This document shows positions 11,545-22,819 of a DNA stretch of 64,000 nt, one piece after another; positions within the stretch are counted from its first letter, which is position 1; each line of letters opens with the position of its first letter. The DNA is taken from contig CM026570.1 in assembly GCA_015143295.1 (NCBI GenBank), forward strand, positions 8,952,047-9,016,046. The letters are read 5' to 3'. Under the pieces are notes generated by a model. That model had not been told where the DNA came from. It saw only the letters and a list, made by a program, of their open reading frames with translations, and did not search any database. Source of the stretch: Tetracentron sinense (Eukaryota > Streptophyta > Magnoliopsida > Trochodendrales > Trochodendraceae). The position numbers and the translations under genes were made by a program.

Positions 11545-13560
11545 TTAAATAATTAAATCAAAACCAGGGCAAAGCTAGGAATTTTCCCGGGGGGGGGGGG
11601 GGGCGGGGTGTCTGAGGGTAGCCCCCGAGAAATATTTTTTGACTAGTGCATCCGTCATAGTCATAAAATTCGTTAGTGATGCATTCGAAAAAGAGGTCAA
11701 ACAAGAAAAACATGGTCCTCCCTTTTGATAGAATCATTATATAAATAAAATTAAGAAAAATATTTGACTTACTAAGCATTTCCACTATGTAACGAAAAGT
11801 CGGTCTTCATTCGTTCCTGTCCACCATGTTAATACCCACTAACTGTGGTTAAGATCCACTCACCCCTAGGGTTCATTTAAACTTGGTTTTAAAATAATAA
11901 TAATAACTCCATAATTGGTTAAGCTTAACCATAGTTAAAGGAGATGAAATAAGAAGGAATTTGATTATGTAGTCAAATGCAGGGTGGACTAATCACTACT
12001 CCAAAATAAGCTATATTTTTTTTTATGTTATGGTGATTGTATTTTCCCACACGCGTTCCGTGTTTAGTGGAACGTATGTACATGTCCCTTTTACACCCAT
12101 TAACCGTGGTTAAAATTCACTCACCCCTATGATTTATACATCCACCCTTGGTTTTTATTTTTATTTTTTAAAATTGACTCCTAAAATAATAAATCTTAAC
12201 TAGGGTTAAAAGAGACACATAAAGAATCAATCTCTTCATATTATACATATAAAAAAAAATCAAAATTTTTTTGGGAGCTACTATATACAAAATTTACATA
12301 TTATGTATTTTTTTTTCCAAAATTTATACATACACAATAATAGACTTAAAAAAAATTTGGGTGGGCCATGGCTCCCCATCCCCTGACTCTGCTCCTTATC
12401 AAAACCAACAGTATCACTCATTGAAAGACACGTGAGCGGCCATGCAAAGAGGACACATGGAAGGTTGTTTATGAATTTGACTATAGGATGTGAAGGTGGA
12501 CCATTGAAAGACATGACAAAAATATAAGATGATTGAAAATTTCTACACATCCAATTGAAAGTTGAACAATATAGAATTTCTAGAACCGGTAGGATTTAGT
12601 AATCTCTACAGGGTAAATGTTGACAGATGAAGGTTTAAGAAACCGTCTAGAATGATTGATCACCTGTTTTTTGTTATATGTCTCAAAGTTAAAAAAAATA
12701 TGAAATTTCTATACTGGGTAAGATTTAATGATCCCTACAAGGTAAATGTTGACAAATGAAGGTTTAATAAGTGGTTTAGAATTGATTGAGCGGCCTATTT
12801 TTTATCACATGTCTCCTTAGGCCATTGACATCAAGTAGTCGAATATCTAAACAACCTGTCATATGTCGAGATTCTAAAGGGGCCGCTTACTATAACCTCC
12901 AGTGAGAAGCTCTAATGGAAGTTCATTCAACGCACACATATATACCCACACCTCATTCTACTATAAAAAGTACAATAAATTTTTAAGAAGATTTTTAGAA
13001 ATAAAATTATATTTTAAATAATTTTTATTAGGCAAAATTAACTTTGTATTATGTAATATAAAATCATTATTAAAATTAAAGTGATGACTGCTAAAATGTA
13101 TTAAAAACCAGACTAGGCACTGACCCTATTAAGGGGGGAACCATTTGGTTAATTGGATCGACCCAATTATGTCATGTGATATCATATATACAGTTAATAA
13201 TAATAATAATAATTTAATATACAAATAACCGGTTGAACCGTCCGGTCAATTGGGTAACCCAACTACATCACGTGATGTCATATATACAATCAATAATAAT
13301 AGTAAAGATTTAAAAGACAATATTTTTTTTATTATAAAACAACCTCAATCTCTATTTCACTTTCTTCCTTTGTACATAGAGCTTTTGTTTCAAACCCTTA
13401 GTTTTCTTTTTTAAAATGTATTTATTTTTGTATTTAGTAATATTAATTGAGTATGTTATTTTCAATCTTGGCCTCTCCTTGTATATGAGGCACAGTTGAT
13501 TTTTTTTTGGGTAAGCTATATATGACTATAGATTTTGAAAGAAAAGAAAACCGTCCGGCA
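11545..13560. other. Repeat-rich intergenic DNA, no gene
   Basis: The G-run and GCCCCCGAGAAAT stretch at 11568-11785 is a fragment of the family seen at 14815-15289 and 62140-62560. Single copies of the CACTCACCCCTAGGG module lie at 11850 and 12115. A ~130-bp direct repeat occupies 12570-12830 (GTAAATGTTGACAGATGAAG at 12611 and again at 12741). A ~105-bp imperfect repeat around CAATTATGTCATGTGAT lies at 13145-13320. Confidence 0.6.
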
Positions 13561-13612
13561 TGGTCACACAGGTCATGCTATTGCTAGGTCAAGCGGATCG
13601 AATTGGTTCTTA

Positions 13613-13870
13613 GCCTTCCTAGCTGTACCCTCACGAAACTAAATATTTCTCTCTCATCCTTTATGTGGTCTCACATAAATAATAAAAAAATATTTCTCTT
13701 TCTTTTTTTTTTGTTTTCTCACACAAATAATAAAATAATGTTTATCTCTCATTTCCTTTTTTTGTTAAATTGGTGAGATTGCTAGGAATGTTTTAAAAAA
13801 GTGGATAGCCAAAATAATAAGTTTTGGCTATTTTGGCGAGTAAAATTTGGTGAGGCTCATAGGAATGCTC
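13613..13870. mobile_element. Tourist-like MITE with paralogous empty site
   Basis: It is flanked by TTA at 13610-13612 and 13871-13873. In unit 2 the site reads as a single uninterrupted TTAGACGCTT (TTA at 17451-17453), which identifies the 3-bp TSD. The right end GGTGAGGCTCATAGGAATGCTC matches the family at 5755-6148; the left end is more degenerate. Confidence 0.85.
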
Positions 13871-14264
13871 TTAGACGCTTCACCCATAAAGGGTTTGAGC
13901 CAACACGGTGAGTGGTCCGATTTGCAAGTCAACCAGTCCGGCCGGCCGTGTTGGGCTGGTTGTTAAAACAGTACTGTAAGGTTTCCAACCAACCTTTTTT
14001 TTTTTTTTGGAAGGTTTTGCTTAGAGAGTTGGGTCAGGAGTCTCCAATTTATGAGGGATGAATGGAGATGAGTTGTTATTAGTAACAGCTAAGGTTTCGA
14101 ACCAAGTTGCCCCAAGTTAGCAAATATCTTTGCAATTCTCTTATGTTTGTAACCAAAATTTACCATTTTGAACTTAGCAAGATAAGCAGGCAAGTCTTAC
14201 AAATACCTGTCTGTCTCTCTAAGAGAAGAAAGATCCAGAGACACAGATTGAGAGAGAGAGAGAG

Positions 14265-14772
14265 ATGGGGTACAGTAGGTCGAAATCTGTGGTGCTAATG
14301 TGGTGCCTTGTACTTGTGGTTGCAACATTTCAGATGCGTGAGGCTAAGGCAGAAGGGTTGTGCATGGAGACATGCCCCAAACATTGCGTTAAAGCATGGA
14401 AGGAACCTTGGATCAATTGCATCGTCTACTGTCTTTTCCATTGTGGAAGTGGTGGCCCTGGAGGATTGGGTAATGACTCACCTCCCTTACACACACACCC
14501 TACTTCCATTCACCATGCCATGCACTGTTTCATATTATGTCGGGGTGGGCTTCGGATTTTCTTGGCGGAACGCCTGAGGTGAGCGCTCCGATGTCCGCAC
14601 ATCATTGGACATGTGCCGATAAATAGAAGAGAAGTCATTTCATCTTCTCCTTATGATTTTGACTTCTCCCCACTTGATATCTCTCCCTGTTTTATCACCA
14701 TGTGTCCAGTGCTACTTGGCCAGGCTTGTCCTGACCCAACTCCTTCATTGGGCGGGCTTTTGGATTGAGGCC

Positions 14773-14814
<42 letters not shown>

Positions 14815-16123
14815 GGGCGGAGCCAAAATTATTCTCTTGGAGGGGGGCTAACAATGAGAGTTTGGTAGCCCCCGAAATTGTTTTTTGCGGACCAAGTTCA
14901 TGGGCATGGTGTCTATTGGTGTCGGTTTATATAGAATATATTTTTTCTCAAAAGTTTAGGATGCTAGAGCCCCCGTTCCCCAGTCCGCCTCTCTCTCAGG
15001 TATAAATAGTATAGTAAGGGCGGAGCCACATGGGGGCCAGGGGGCGAAGCCCTCCTGAAATTTTGAAAAAAAACTTTATTACAAATATGGGTAGCTTGGG
15101 AGAGGGGTGGAGCAGTGGGACGGGGCTCTAGTCCCTCATAAATTTCGGAGAAAAAAATATATTCTTTACAAACGGATACAAAAAGATGTGATGATCGACG
15201 AACTTCCCTTAAAAACATACTTTGGGGCCTACGCCCGTACCCCATTGTTAGCCCCCCGCAAGAGAAATAAAGAATCGTGGCTCCACCCCTATATATATAC
15301 ATATGTATGATCTAGCATTATAAGTATGTGTCCAGTTTTGGTCTCTTAGAAAAGCTATAAAATATTTAGTATTATAGTTATTTTAATTTCTTTACACTTT
15401 CTAGCAATTAATCGGTAAGTCCTCAACCTCCAATTTTTCTATTTTTCTTATCTTCAATTTCGCTAATTTTCCAAACTATTATTATTATTTTTTTGGTAGA
15501 TTTTTAAATTATTATTTAATGATTAACTTATGAGATTTCTAAATCAAATAATACTTGAAGAAACAAAGAAGGGTGAGCATCCACGCTAAATTCAAAGTTG
15601 AACGAAAACTATGAATTCATGTATAATCGCATCAATCCGAGTTGAGCCTAGGGTTGATAAGTGAGCAGGAGCTACATGGGGCCCAGGGGAGAGGGGTGGA
15701 GCCGGGGGAACAGGTGCTTTAGCCCACTAAACTTTTGAGGTTATTTTTTTTTTTTCACAAACGGATACAAACAGAAACGGTATTTATGAATTTTGTGTGT
15801 GCGTGTGTGTATATATATATATATATTTTTTCAGGGGCTACTTCCCCAAACCCCCATTTGTTAGCCCCCTTGCTAGAGAATCTTGGCTCCGCCCCTCCAA
15901 GTGAGCCATCCGGTTGGGTTATGGTTGGCCCCTAACGCGATCCATGAGCTGCACCCCAAAGTGTAGAAGCGAAGCGGACAAGGTATTGTTTGTATTCAGT
16001 CATTTTACTCTTTGTAAACTTTAACTAATTTTTAACGTTTTGTATTAAATAGGACTCAGAAAAACAGTAGCAGAAACGCCAACTCAGTCGCCATTACCAT
16101 CCCGAAAATCCTTGAAAGAGTAG
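14265..16123 (+). CDS. Secreted thionin-like six-cysteine peptide, copy 1 (two exons)
   Basis: Exon 1 is 14265-14469 and exon 2 is 16053-16123, joined in phase 1 across a 1583-bp GT-AG intron; the product is 91 residues. Residues 9-22 form the hydrophobic core of a signal peptide, with likely cleavage near Ala29. The mature part has Cys33, 37, 41, 52, 56 and 60, spaced C-x3-C-x3-C-x10-C-x3-C-x3-C, as in plant thionin-like proteins (family recalled, not searched). Exon 2 adds a Pro/Ser/Lys-rich tail ending KSLKE, identical at its end to copy 2, which supports the splice model. A GA repeat directly precedes the ATG. It is likely secreted to the apoplast; a defence role is typical of the family but is only inferred. 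The intron is loaded with transposon insertions. Reading through the intron gives a spurious 105-residue frame. Confidence 0.85.
14590..14705. mobile_element. Repeat insertion in intron of copy 1
   Basis: The stretch holding GACTTCTCCCCACTTGATATC is absent at the matching point of unit 2 and recurs, reversed, near 3190 and 45540. Exact ends are uncertain. Confidence 0.45.
14772..14814. repeat. Compound (CT)n(TA)n microsatellite
   Basis: About 13 CT units are followed by about 9 TA units, just before a transposon end. Confidence 0.95.
14815..14994. mobile_element. GGGCGGAGCC-family transposon, copy a
   Basis: It starts GGGCGGAGCCAAAATT and ends near CCCCAGTCCGCC. It shares words such as GGGGGCTAACAATG and TAGCCCCCGAAATT with 15018-15289, 15667-15898 and 49860-50112. 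The family appears hAT-like because of the 8-bp TSD of the 15667 copy. Confidence 0.6.
15018..15289. mobile_element. GGGCGGAGCC-family transposon, copy b
   Basis: The ends GGGCGGAGCCACATGG and TCGTGGCTCCACCCC are inverted. The interior has CAAACGGATACAAA and GTTAGCCCCCCG words common to the family. The flanking AT-rich DNA does not give a clean TSD. Confidence 0.7.
15667..15898. mobile_element. hAT-type MITE in intron of copy 1, with empty site in copy 2
   Basis: An 8-bp perfect TSD, AAGTGAGC, lies at 15659-15666 and 15899-15906. Unit 2 has a single AAGTGAGC (19569-19576) in otherwise matching sequence, so the insertion postdates the duplication or was never in unit 2. The right end CTTGGCTCCGCCCCTCC is the family terminus. 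The 8-bp TSD assigns the family to hAT. Confidence 0.9.
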
Positions 16124-16432
16124 CCTCGATGATGACTATGGATGACACGAACAATAAGGGACGCAAGAAGCAGCCCAAACTACTATCTGTTATTCCTTGA
16201 ATGCAATTTCTCTGTTCTCTCCTTCTATTGCTCTCAAGCATTTCCCCTGTATGAACTTGTAATTGCTCATTCAACCAGCACTTACATAAAGCTATTTCTA
16301 TCTCATGTATGATAGTATCCTTAGTGCCTGTTTGAATTCCATTATTCTTCCTTATATCAAGAAAAAAAACATATGTTATTCGAAAAGACCATCAAGTAAT
16401 AGACCATCTAATCTATTCTACCTTATATGTTA

Positions 16433-16600
16433 GGACTTTGCTACTGAGATGTGTTAGGGCCGAGAACATAGAGACCATGCTCCCCTAGCATGGGATTTCA
16501 GGTGGGCCCATTTCACATGGTAGGCCTCACCCGAAATCCCATGCTCAGGGAGCATGGTCTTCGTGGTCTCGGCCCTAACATGGTCTCAGAAGCTTTATCC
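16433..16600. mobile_element. Snap-back MULE-type MITE
   Basis: The 168-bp element is almost entirely palindromic (GGGCCGAGAACATAGAGACC and GGTCTTCGTGGTCTCGGCCC arms). A perfect 9-bp TSD, TATATGTTA, lies at 16424-16432 and 16601-16609. The matching region of unit 2 (near 20080-20105) lacks it. Confidence 0.88.
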
Positions 16601-17171
16601 TATATGTTATTAAAGAGCCTAAAAAACCGTTAAGACGATTTTCAACCAAATGACTTCATAGATAAATAAGAAGAAGAATAAAACAACTGACAACACATTA
16701 ATTATTGTTCTACACAAGGAAGACCAAGGAGAGAGAGGTTAAGTACCAACTCGATTTAGGGAATAGATTTATGGTGTCTCATCTATTGCTATTTACGGGT
16801 AAGGTTTCATGACCTTCTATTGATGTAATTGGTGTTTTAATAAGCAGGTAGGGTCTTGCCTAATCTTCTCCCTCACCGGGAGGGTTATTTATTTTTAAAA
16901 TTCTCCCCTCATGTTTTATGCAAATGTGATGCATACCATTACAATTTCACAATTGCATTATATGTTATGTGATAAATAATCTCAAACTACTCAGGTGAAT
17001 AAGACTTAATAAACGAATGTTGGCTAATATTAATTGAGTCAACTCAATATAAGAAAATAAGCAATTCTAATAGGAGTCCATTTTGTGTGTGTAACGCAAC
17101 ATGCATATCTTGTTTGACCCCATGATTAAAGTACTACGTACACAAACTGTGGGTATATTAGTAAAAACACT

Positions 17172-17395
17172 CAGGCCGGCCCATCCATTAAGCCATCAAA
17201 ACCCGTGCTTTAGGCCCCAAAAAAATGAAGGCCTCAAAGCATGGGCTTTGATGGCTTTATGAACCTGATTTAGTGAAAAGAAACCTTAAAAAATATCCAA
17301 ATTAAAAAAAAGACTCATTTTATAATGAGTCCAATAAAAAAAAACCCTTATTTAGAATTTTCGCTTTAGGCTCCAAATGGCTTGGGCCGGCCCTG
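17172..17395. mobile_element. hAT MITE at the junction of the two duplicated units
   Basis: The ends CAGGCCGGCCCA and TGGGCCGGCCCTG are inverted, and AAAACACT is duplicated perfectly at 17164-17171 and 17396-17403. The TSD word is the one at the end of both duplication units, so the element sits exactly at the tandem junction. Confidence 0.9.
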
Positions 17396-17814
17396 AAAAC
17401 ACTCTCACAGGTCATGCTGGGACAAACGATTCGAATTGGTTCGTTCCGAGTTAGACGCTTGACACCCATAAAGGCTTTGAAACAACGTTGGAGGTTCCAG
17501 TTTGCCAGTCAACCGGTCTCGCCGGTTTGGGTTTTAAAACACTAAGGTTTCTAACGAACTTGCAGCAGAAGTCTCCAATTTACGAGGGATGAGCAGAGAG
17601 GAGTTGTTATAGTAACACAAAAGGTCTCCAACAAACTTACCCCAAATTAGCAAATCTCTTTGCAATGCCACAAAATTCTTATGTTTGTAACCAAATTTTA
17701 CCATTTTGAACTTGGCAAGATAACCAGCCAAGTCTTACAAATACCTAATTCAGTCTCTCTAAGAGATGAAAGAGAGACACAGATTGAGAGAGCTAGAGAG
17801 AGAGAGAAAGAGAG

Positions 17815-19806
17815 ATGGGGTACAGCAGGTCGAATTCTGTGGTGCTAATGTGGTGCCTTGTTCTTCTTGTTGTTACATTTCAGATGCGTGAGGCAGAAGG
17901 TTTGTGCATTGATACATGCCCCAATGAGTGCGTTGAAGCATACCAGAAACCCTGGCTCAAATGCTTCTTCTTCTGTGTTTTGCGTTGTTCTAATGGTGGC
18001 CCAGAAGGATATGGTAATGGCTCACCTTGCTTACATGCACTGCACTTCATTTACCACGCCATGCACTGTAACATATAGTGTGGGGTTGCAACTTGGGCAG
18101 GCTTTTCCCGACCCAACTCGTCCAGTGGGCACGCTTGGGCTCAACTTTTCCCATTTTGCTTTGAGCTTGGGTTGAGGAATTGAATCACCAAACCCAACAC
18201 TAGTTGGCTCTCTTTGAGCTCTGGTTGAATAGATAACCGGAGCAATCCAAAAAAAGCTTTTGGCCTGTGGTTTGGTAATTACGAATACAAAAAGGGTATT
18301 TTCTATCACAAATTTGTTTTCTGTAATTCTCAAAACATCCCTACAAAATGCATTTTTATTTTCTTTTAAGTTGCTCTGGTTATCACGCTCCTGATCATAG
18401 TTCATATATATATGTATATAGGGAAGGGAAGGGAATGGAAGGAAAGGGATGGAGAGACATATGAAAAAGAACACATGTTCACACTCGCACAACCATACGA
18501 TCCGGAGCCTCAACAACCACCATCACACCACATAAAAGGGTGGTGTATGCGTGTGTAACCATATATGTTCTTTTTCAAGTCTCTCCATAACAATAACCAA
18601 CTGCAAGCTATGCTTTGCAGCTGGATGTTGCAAATGGTCCTTCACGATGCCAAATACAAAAGAATGGTAGGGTTAATTAGCATTCACTGTTGTTAGAAAA
18701 ATACAAGTGAAAGACATCACCGTCTTTTGAAAAGCTCATAAAAGCTAAACTTAATCTTGTTATCCTATGCAGCATTGTGATGAATCTTTTGTGACAGCTG
18801 CATTATACGTGTGTATCTGGTTTTGGTCTCTTAGAAAATATATCAAAAAATTAGTTACATTATTGAATTTTCTAGCAATTAGTCAGTCAAGTCTTCAACA
18901 TTTCTCTTTTTTCATCTTCAATTTCTCTTTTACAACTTATTAATTAATGATTAACTTATGAGAATTCTATATCAAAAAACACTAAAGTAAATGAAGAAGC
19001 CTAAGTATATCCTTCATTTTGTCTTGTTTTCCCACTTAATTCAAAGGGTTGTTATTAAACTACGAATTCATGTCTACAAATTTTTCCATGTTGTCAAATG
19101 TGTTGCATTTTCCTGTTGTTTATATAATAATTAAGGGCCAAAAGGATATTTCATTTAGTATTAATGTTCTTTTATGAATGCCTTAAACTTTGCTAAAAGT
19201 TTTCTTTAGTGATTATAGTTATTGGAAGCAAATCAAATCATCTGTGCTCTTCCCTAGGTTCTTCCGTGTGGTCATGGGTGTTTGAAGGCTAGGATCAAAT
19301 CGACTGTACCGATTTAACAATTGTACAAGAGATCCTGGCCATCAAATACCCAAGCCACATGGAAGAACCCAGGGAAGAGCATTGGCGATTTGGTTCCATA
19401 ATTATTGTAGGGCTCAATAACTTTATTTAGCAAGTCAACTCATTAAATTCATAAACCAAAATTAATCCTTAAGTCCAGGTATAGGCATATTTATGATAAC
19501 AATTTCAACCAAAAAACTTTATTATACAAACCCAACCCGCATCAACGTGAGTTGAGCCTAGGGTTGATAAGTGAGCCATCCGGTTGGGTTATGGTTGGCC
19601 CCTAACGCGATCCAACCTGCTTGTGTTGCACCCCAAAATGTAGCAGTGGACATGGTGTTGTTTGTATATATGTTCAGTCATCTTCCTCTTCATAAACTTT
19701 AACTCTAATTTTGAACGTGTTGTATGAAATAGGACTCCGCAAAAAAGTAAAAGCAGAAACGCCAACGCAGTCGCCATTACCATCCCGAAAATCCTTAAAA
19801 GAGTAA
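17815..19806 (+). CDS. Secreted thionin-like six-cysteine peptide, copy 2 (two exons)
   Basis: Exon 1 is 17815-18013 and exon 2 is 19733-19806, again phase 1 with a GT-AG intron (1719 bp); the product is 90 residues. The signal peptide core is residues 9-22. Cys31, 35, 39, 50, 54 and 58 keep the C-x3-C-x3-C-x10-C-x3-C-x3-C spacing. About 16 of the 30 residues of the cysteine core differ from copy 1, all outside the cysteines, while the signal peptide and the 22-23-residue C-terminal tail are nearly identical. The core is more acidic on its N-terminal side and more aromatic (a run of Phe) before the fifth Cys. A GA-rich leader precedes the ATG, as in copy 1. Both copies look intact and possibly functional. 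Role inferred from family only. Confidence 0.85.
19224..19397. mobile_element. MULE-type snap-back MITE (GGAACCAAATC termini)
   Basis: The ends GGAAGCAAATCAAATC and GCGATTTGGTTCC pair, as does the interior (GCTCTTCCCTAGGTTCTTCC with GGAAGAACCCAGGGAAGAGC). The 9-bp TSD is ATAGTTATT at 19215-19223 and ATAATTATT at 19398-19406 (8/9). It lies in the intron of thionin-like copy 2. Confidence 0.82.
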
Positions 19807-20617
19807 CCTCGAAGAGGGATGTCACGAACAATAAGGGACGCAAGAAGCAGCCCAAACTACTATCTGTTATTCTTTGTATGCAATTTCTCTCTATACTCTC
19901 CTTCTATCGCTCTCAAGCATCTCCCTGAGTATGAAAGTGTAATTGCTCATTCAACCAGCATATACATAAAGCTCTAATTTCTTATGCATAGTGTCAGTGT
20001 GGATTCCATTATTCTTCTTTATCAAGAAAGAAAAAAACTTGTTATTCGAAGAGACCATCAAGTAATAGACAATCGAATCAATTCTCTATTTGGATGTTAT
20101 AAAGAGCCTCAAGAAGATGACGTTTCAACCAGTGACTTCAAAGTTAAATAAGAAAAAGATAAAGCAGCTAACAACACATCAAATTCTTTTCAATGAAGAC
20201 CAATGAGGAAGGTTAGGAAACCTACTTGATGTAAGGAAAATTTTATAGTGTCTCATTGATTGTTGTTTAGGGGTAAGGTTTCAGTCATCCCATTGATATA
20301 ATTGGCGTTTTAATAAACTTGTTTGGGTCTTGCATAAACCCCCTCCCTCAACGTTTGTTTGTTTGTTTTCTTTTTTAATTCTTCCTTCGAGTTTTATGCA
20401 AACATAATGCATAGCCTTACAATTTCATTATCTAACTTCGAGTGCATTATATGTTATATGAGAAATGATCTCCACTAATGACTCTAACACCTTAATAAAT
20501 GAATATGGACTAATATTAATTTAGCCAACTCAATTTAAGTATACGAGTGATTCCAATGATGGTTTATTTTGTGTATGCAACGCGTACACAAATTGTAGGT
20601 ATATTAATAAAAACACT

Positions 20618-21258
20618 TGACCCTTCATAACTTATATTCTTACTAATATGTCATGTCTATTAGTGGGACTCACAAGATCCGAGTGCTGAGTTGCACACAC
20701 AAAACCGACTCCCCAAGAGGGAGCGCCCGGAAAATGGTCTATTTTTTTCGCATGGGAACAAGCCCCTCAACGGCTGAATTTCAAAGGCCCACTTTTCCCA
20801 TCCACTGAATCACAAAGCGAGAGAAACAAATAAAGCTGCCTTTGAACATGCTATCCTAACAAATAAAGCTGCATTTGAACATGCTATCCTCCAAATGGAT
20901 AGCATATCCTAGAATCCAAACCCTCTCATTGATGGATGATCCACCTTTATTTTTTCAAAAGTAGAATAAAGACCATTGTGCCTGGCTAGTGGTTAGTGCT
21001 CCAGCCTCCTTTCTCCCAATGGGTTCTAATCTGACGTGACAAAATGTCGTCTACACTAATAAGTTCCTGTATGATAAGACACTGGATAATTCCTCCTAAA
21101 GGGGGGAAAGTTATTATTCTAAAGGTACTGCCTCTTTAATGATGCTGGTGAGCCTTAATCATCATGTATCATCAAAGTAGTTGAGAATATGGACAGTGAT
21201 GAGAGGCTCTCATGCTCTCTGTCATTGAGAATCCATAGTTTATGCAACGGCTACAAAG

Positions 21259-21307
<49 letters not shown>

Positions 21308-22378
21308 CGTAAAGAATCCAAGAGAGATGGTGCATGCGAGCATGATTGCTTTGCTTGAATTTCTAATAGACAATCTTGTGGGGCACATCATAAGCTTTTG
21401 AATTAGCATCTTGAGTTGATTTGGAGATTTCAAGTTTCAGGTAGAATGAGATAGTTGTTTGAATTGGAGTTGGGTATAAGATTCTGAGTCCGAAATTAAA
21501 ATTAAAGATTTTTCTCGGATTCCATTCATGCCAGAAATGGATACAATGCTATGTATCACCCTAACCATTTCAATTGGTCTTTAGATCAGGAGGTGCAACC
21601 CATGAAATGTAATGCGTTCCATTTATGGATTGAGGCGTGCTAGTCCTATTCTAAATCAATTTCTACTCTCAACCTTCACCAACCACTTATTATTTTGCAA
21701 CCTTAGTCGTGCTAGCCCTACTCTCATTGAACTCTTACTCTCAACCTCCTCCAACTACTTGTTATTTTGTAACCTTTAAAATATTCTCTCCCCAAAATAT
21801 CCAGGTAGTTGGTGGAAGTTATGAGTAGGGGTTGACTGAGATATGGCTAACATTCTTTCTTTACGGATTAGATTGCCAATGTATACATGATCATGCTAGC
21901 CATTAGCTTGTCTTCAATACTTCATACCCTACCTTGCATCACCTACATACACCATTCTCAAGTCCTTGTAGTGACCATAGGAAACAAGACTCAAAATCTG
22001 AGTTGCAACTTTGGTTTCCCGTCCAACTCGTGGCCACATGTCGCCGCCGAAGTCGCCCATGTCACAACCAGAGAGAGTCCACCCGGTAGGAACTCGAGAT
22101 GATCCGCTGCCTTTTTCTTTTCCTGCTGATGTCCCGAAACTAATTGCAAATGTAGCCTTTTGGGTAAAAAAAGAAAGAAATATATAGGATAACAAGCTTC
22201 ATAAGCTGCAATGGTTAGTCTGACAAGTATATCCATTGCTGCCCATGGATCACTCTCTTTGATGGGATCAGCCAATGGGGTGGGTGTTCTTTTCCAGACT
22301 AAAACGATATGCATCTTTTTTTCTCAGCTCGGGTCAAAGATAGCTGGTTAGTCGCGGTTAGCCATTAGAACTTCAATC
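20618..22378. other. Intergenic DNA with microsatellite, no gene supported
   Basis: It contains a short duplicated segment (AAAGCTGCCTTTGAACATGC near 20834 and 20868) and an (AG)n tract at about 21269-21304. A pair of overlapping minus-strand frames at 21929-22314 shows no recognisable domain and is not called. Confidence 0.5.
21269..21304. repeat. (AG)n microsatellite
   Basis: About 18 AG units follow a short TA run. Confidence 0.95.
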
Positions 22379-22590
22379 TATTTATTGAAAGTTTTCTTAT
22401 AGGATTTGATCTCTGGACCTCTCCCTCTCGTTTCACTATTTTAGCATTGACAGACAATTTATTGAAAGTTTTCGTATATGACTTGATCTCAGTCCCGTTT
22501 AACTATTTTAGCTTTGACAGACAATTTATTGAAAGTTTTCTTACAGGATTTGATCTCAGGACCTCCCCGTTTCAGCTTTGACAGACAAAG
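22379..22590. repeat. Three imperfect ~75-bp tandem repeats
   Basis: Each unit has TTTATTGAAAGTTTTC, then GATTTGATCTC, then TTGACAGACAA. Non-coding. Confidence 0.8.
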
Positions 22591-22784
22591 GATATGCATA
22601 GCAAAATGATAAATTAATCATTTTGAGACCAAGCTCTGGAGGAGAAAAAAATTGATGGAAATGAAATGAACAAACCTGACTGCCTCTAACATACACAGAT
22701 CATTGATATTATACAAAAGAGTATAAAGAATCCTCCTTAGATTCGAAATTTTGGTAACATATGAATAGTTCACAAATCCCATTA

Positions 22785-22815
22785 ATTCAAATTCAAATTC
22801 AAATTCAAATTTCAA
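22785..22815. repeat. (ATTCAA)n hexanucleotide repeat
   Basis: Four to five AATTCA units lie just beyond the stop codon of the DUF868 gene, in its likely 3' UTR. Confidence 0.9.
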
Positions 22816-22819
22816 TCCC

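Larger units (their letters stand above)
13564..17171 (+). repeat. Tandem segmental duplication, unit 1
   Basis: The unit begins near CACACAGGTCATGCT and ends at GTATATTAGTAAAAACACT. It matches unit 2 (17404-20617) through the promoter region, both exons, much of the intron and the 3' flank of a thionin-like gene. Unit 1 is longer mainly because of transposon insertions (13613-13870, 15667-15898, 16433-16600 and probably 14815-15289) that are absent from the equivalent places in unit 2. Confidence 0.85.
17404..20617 (+). repeat. Tandem segmental duplication, unit 2
   Basis: It matches unit 1 from CTCACAGGTCATGCT to GTATATTAATAAAAACACT. It holds thionin-like copy 2 and one private MULE-type insertion (19224-19397). 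Confidence 0.85.

Noticed and set aside
14308..14577. Alternative-frame 89-residue protein over the thionin-like gene
   Set aside because: It is a frame shadow of exon 1 and intron without conserved cysteine spacing; paralogue comparison supports the other frame.
16056..16274. Minus-strand open frames over exon 2 of both peptide genes (also 19589-19855)
   Set aside because: They are antisense shadows; the plus-strand exon 2 keeps its stop and C-terminus in both copies.
21929..22314. Overlapping minus-strand frames as a gene
   Set aside because: No recognisable domain, no splice model and no paralogue; not enough support.
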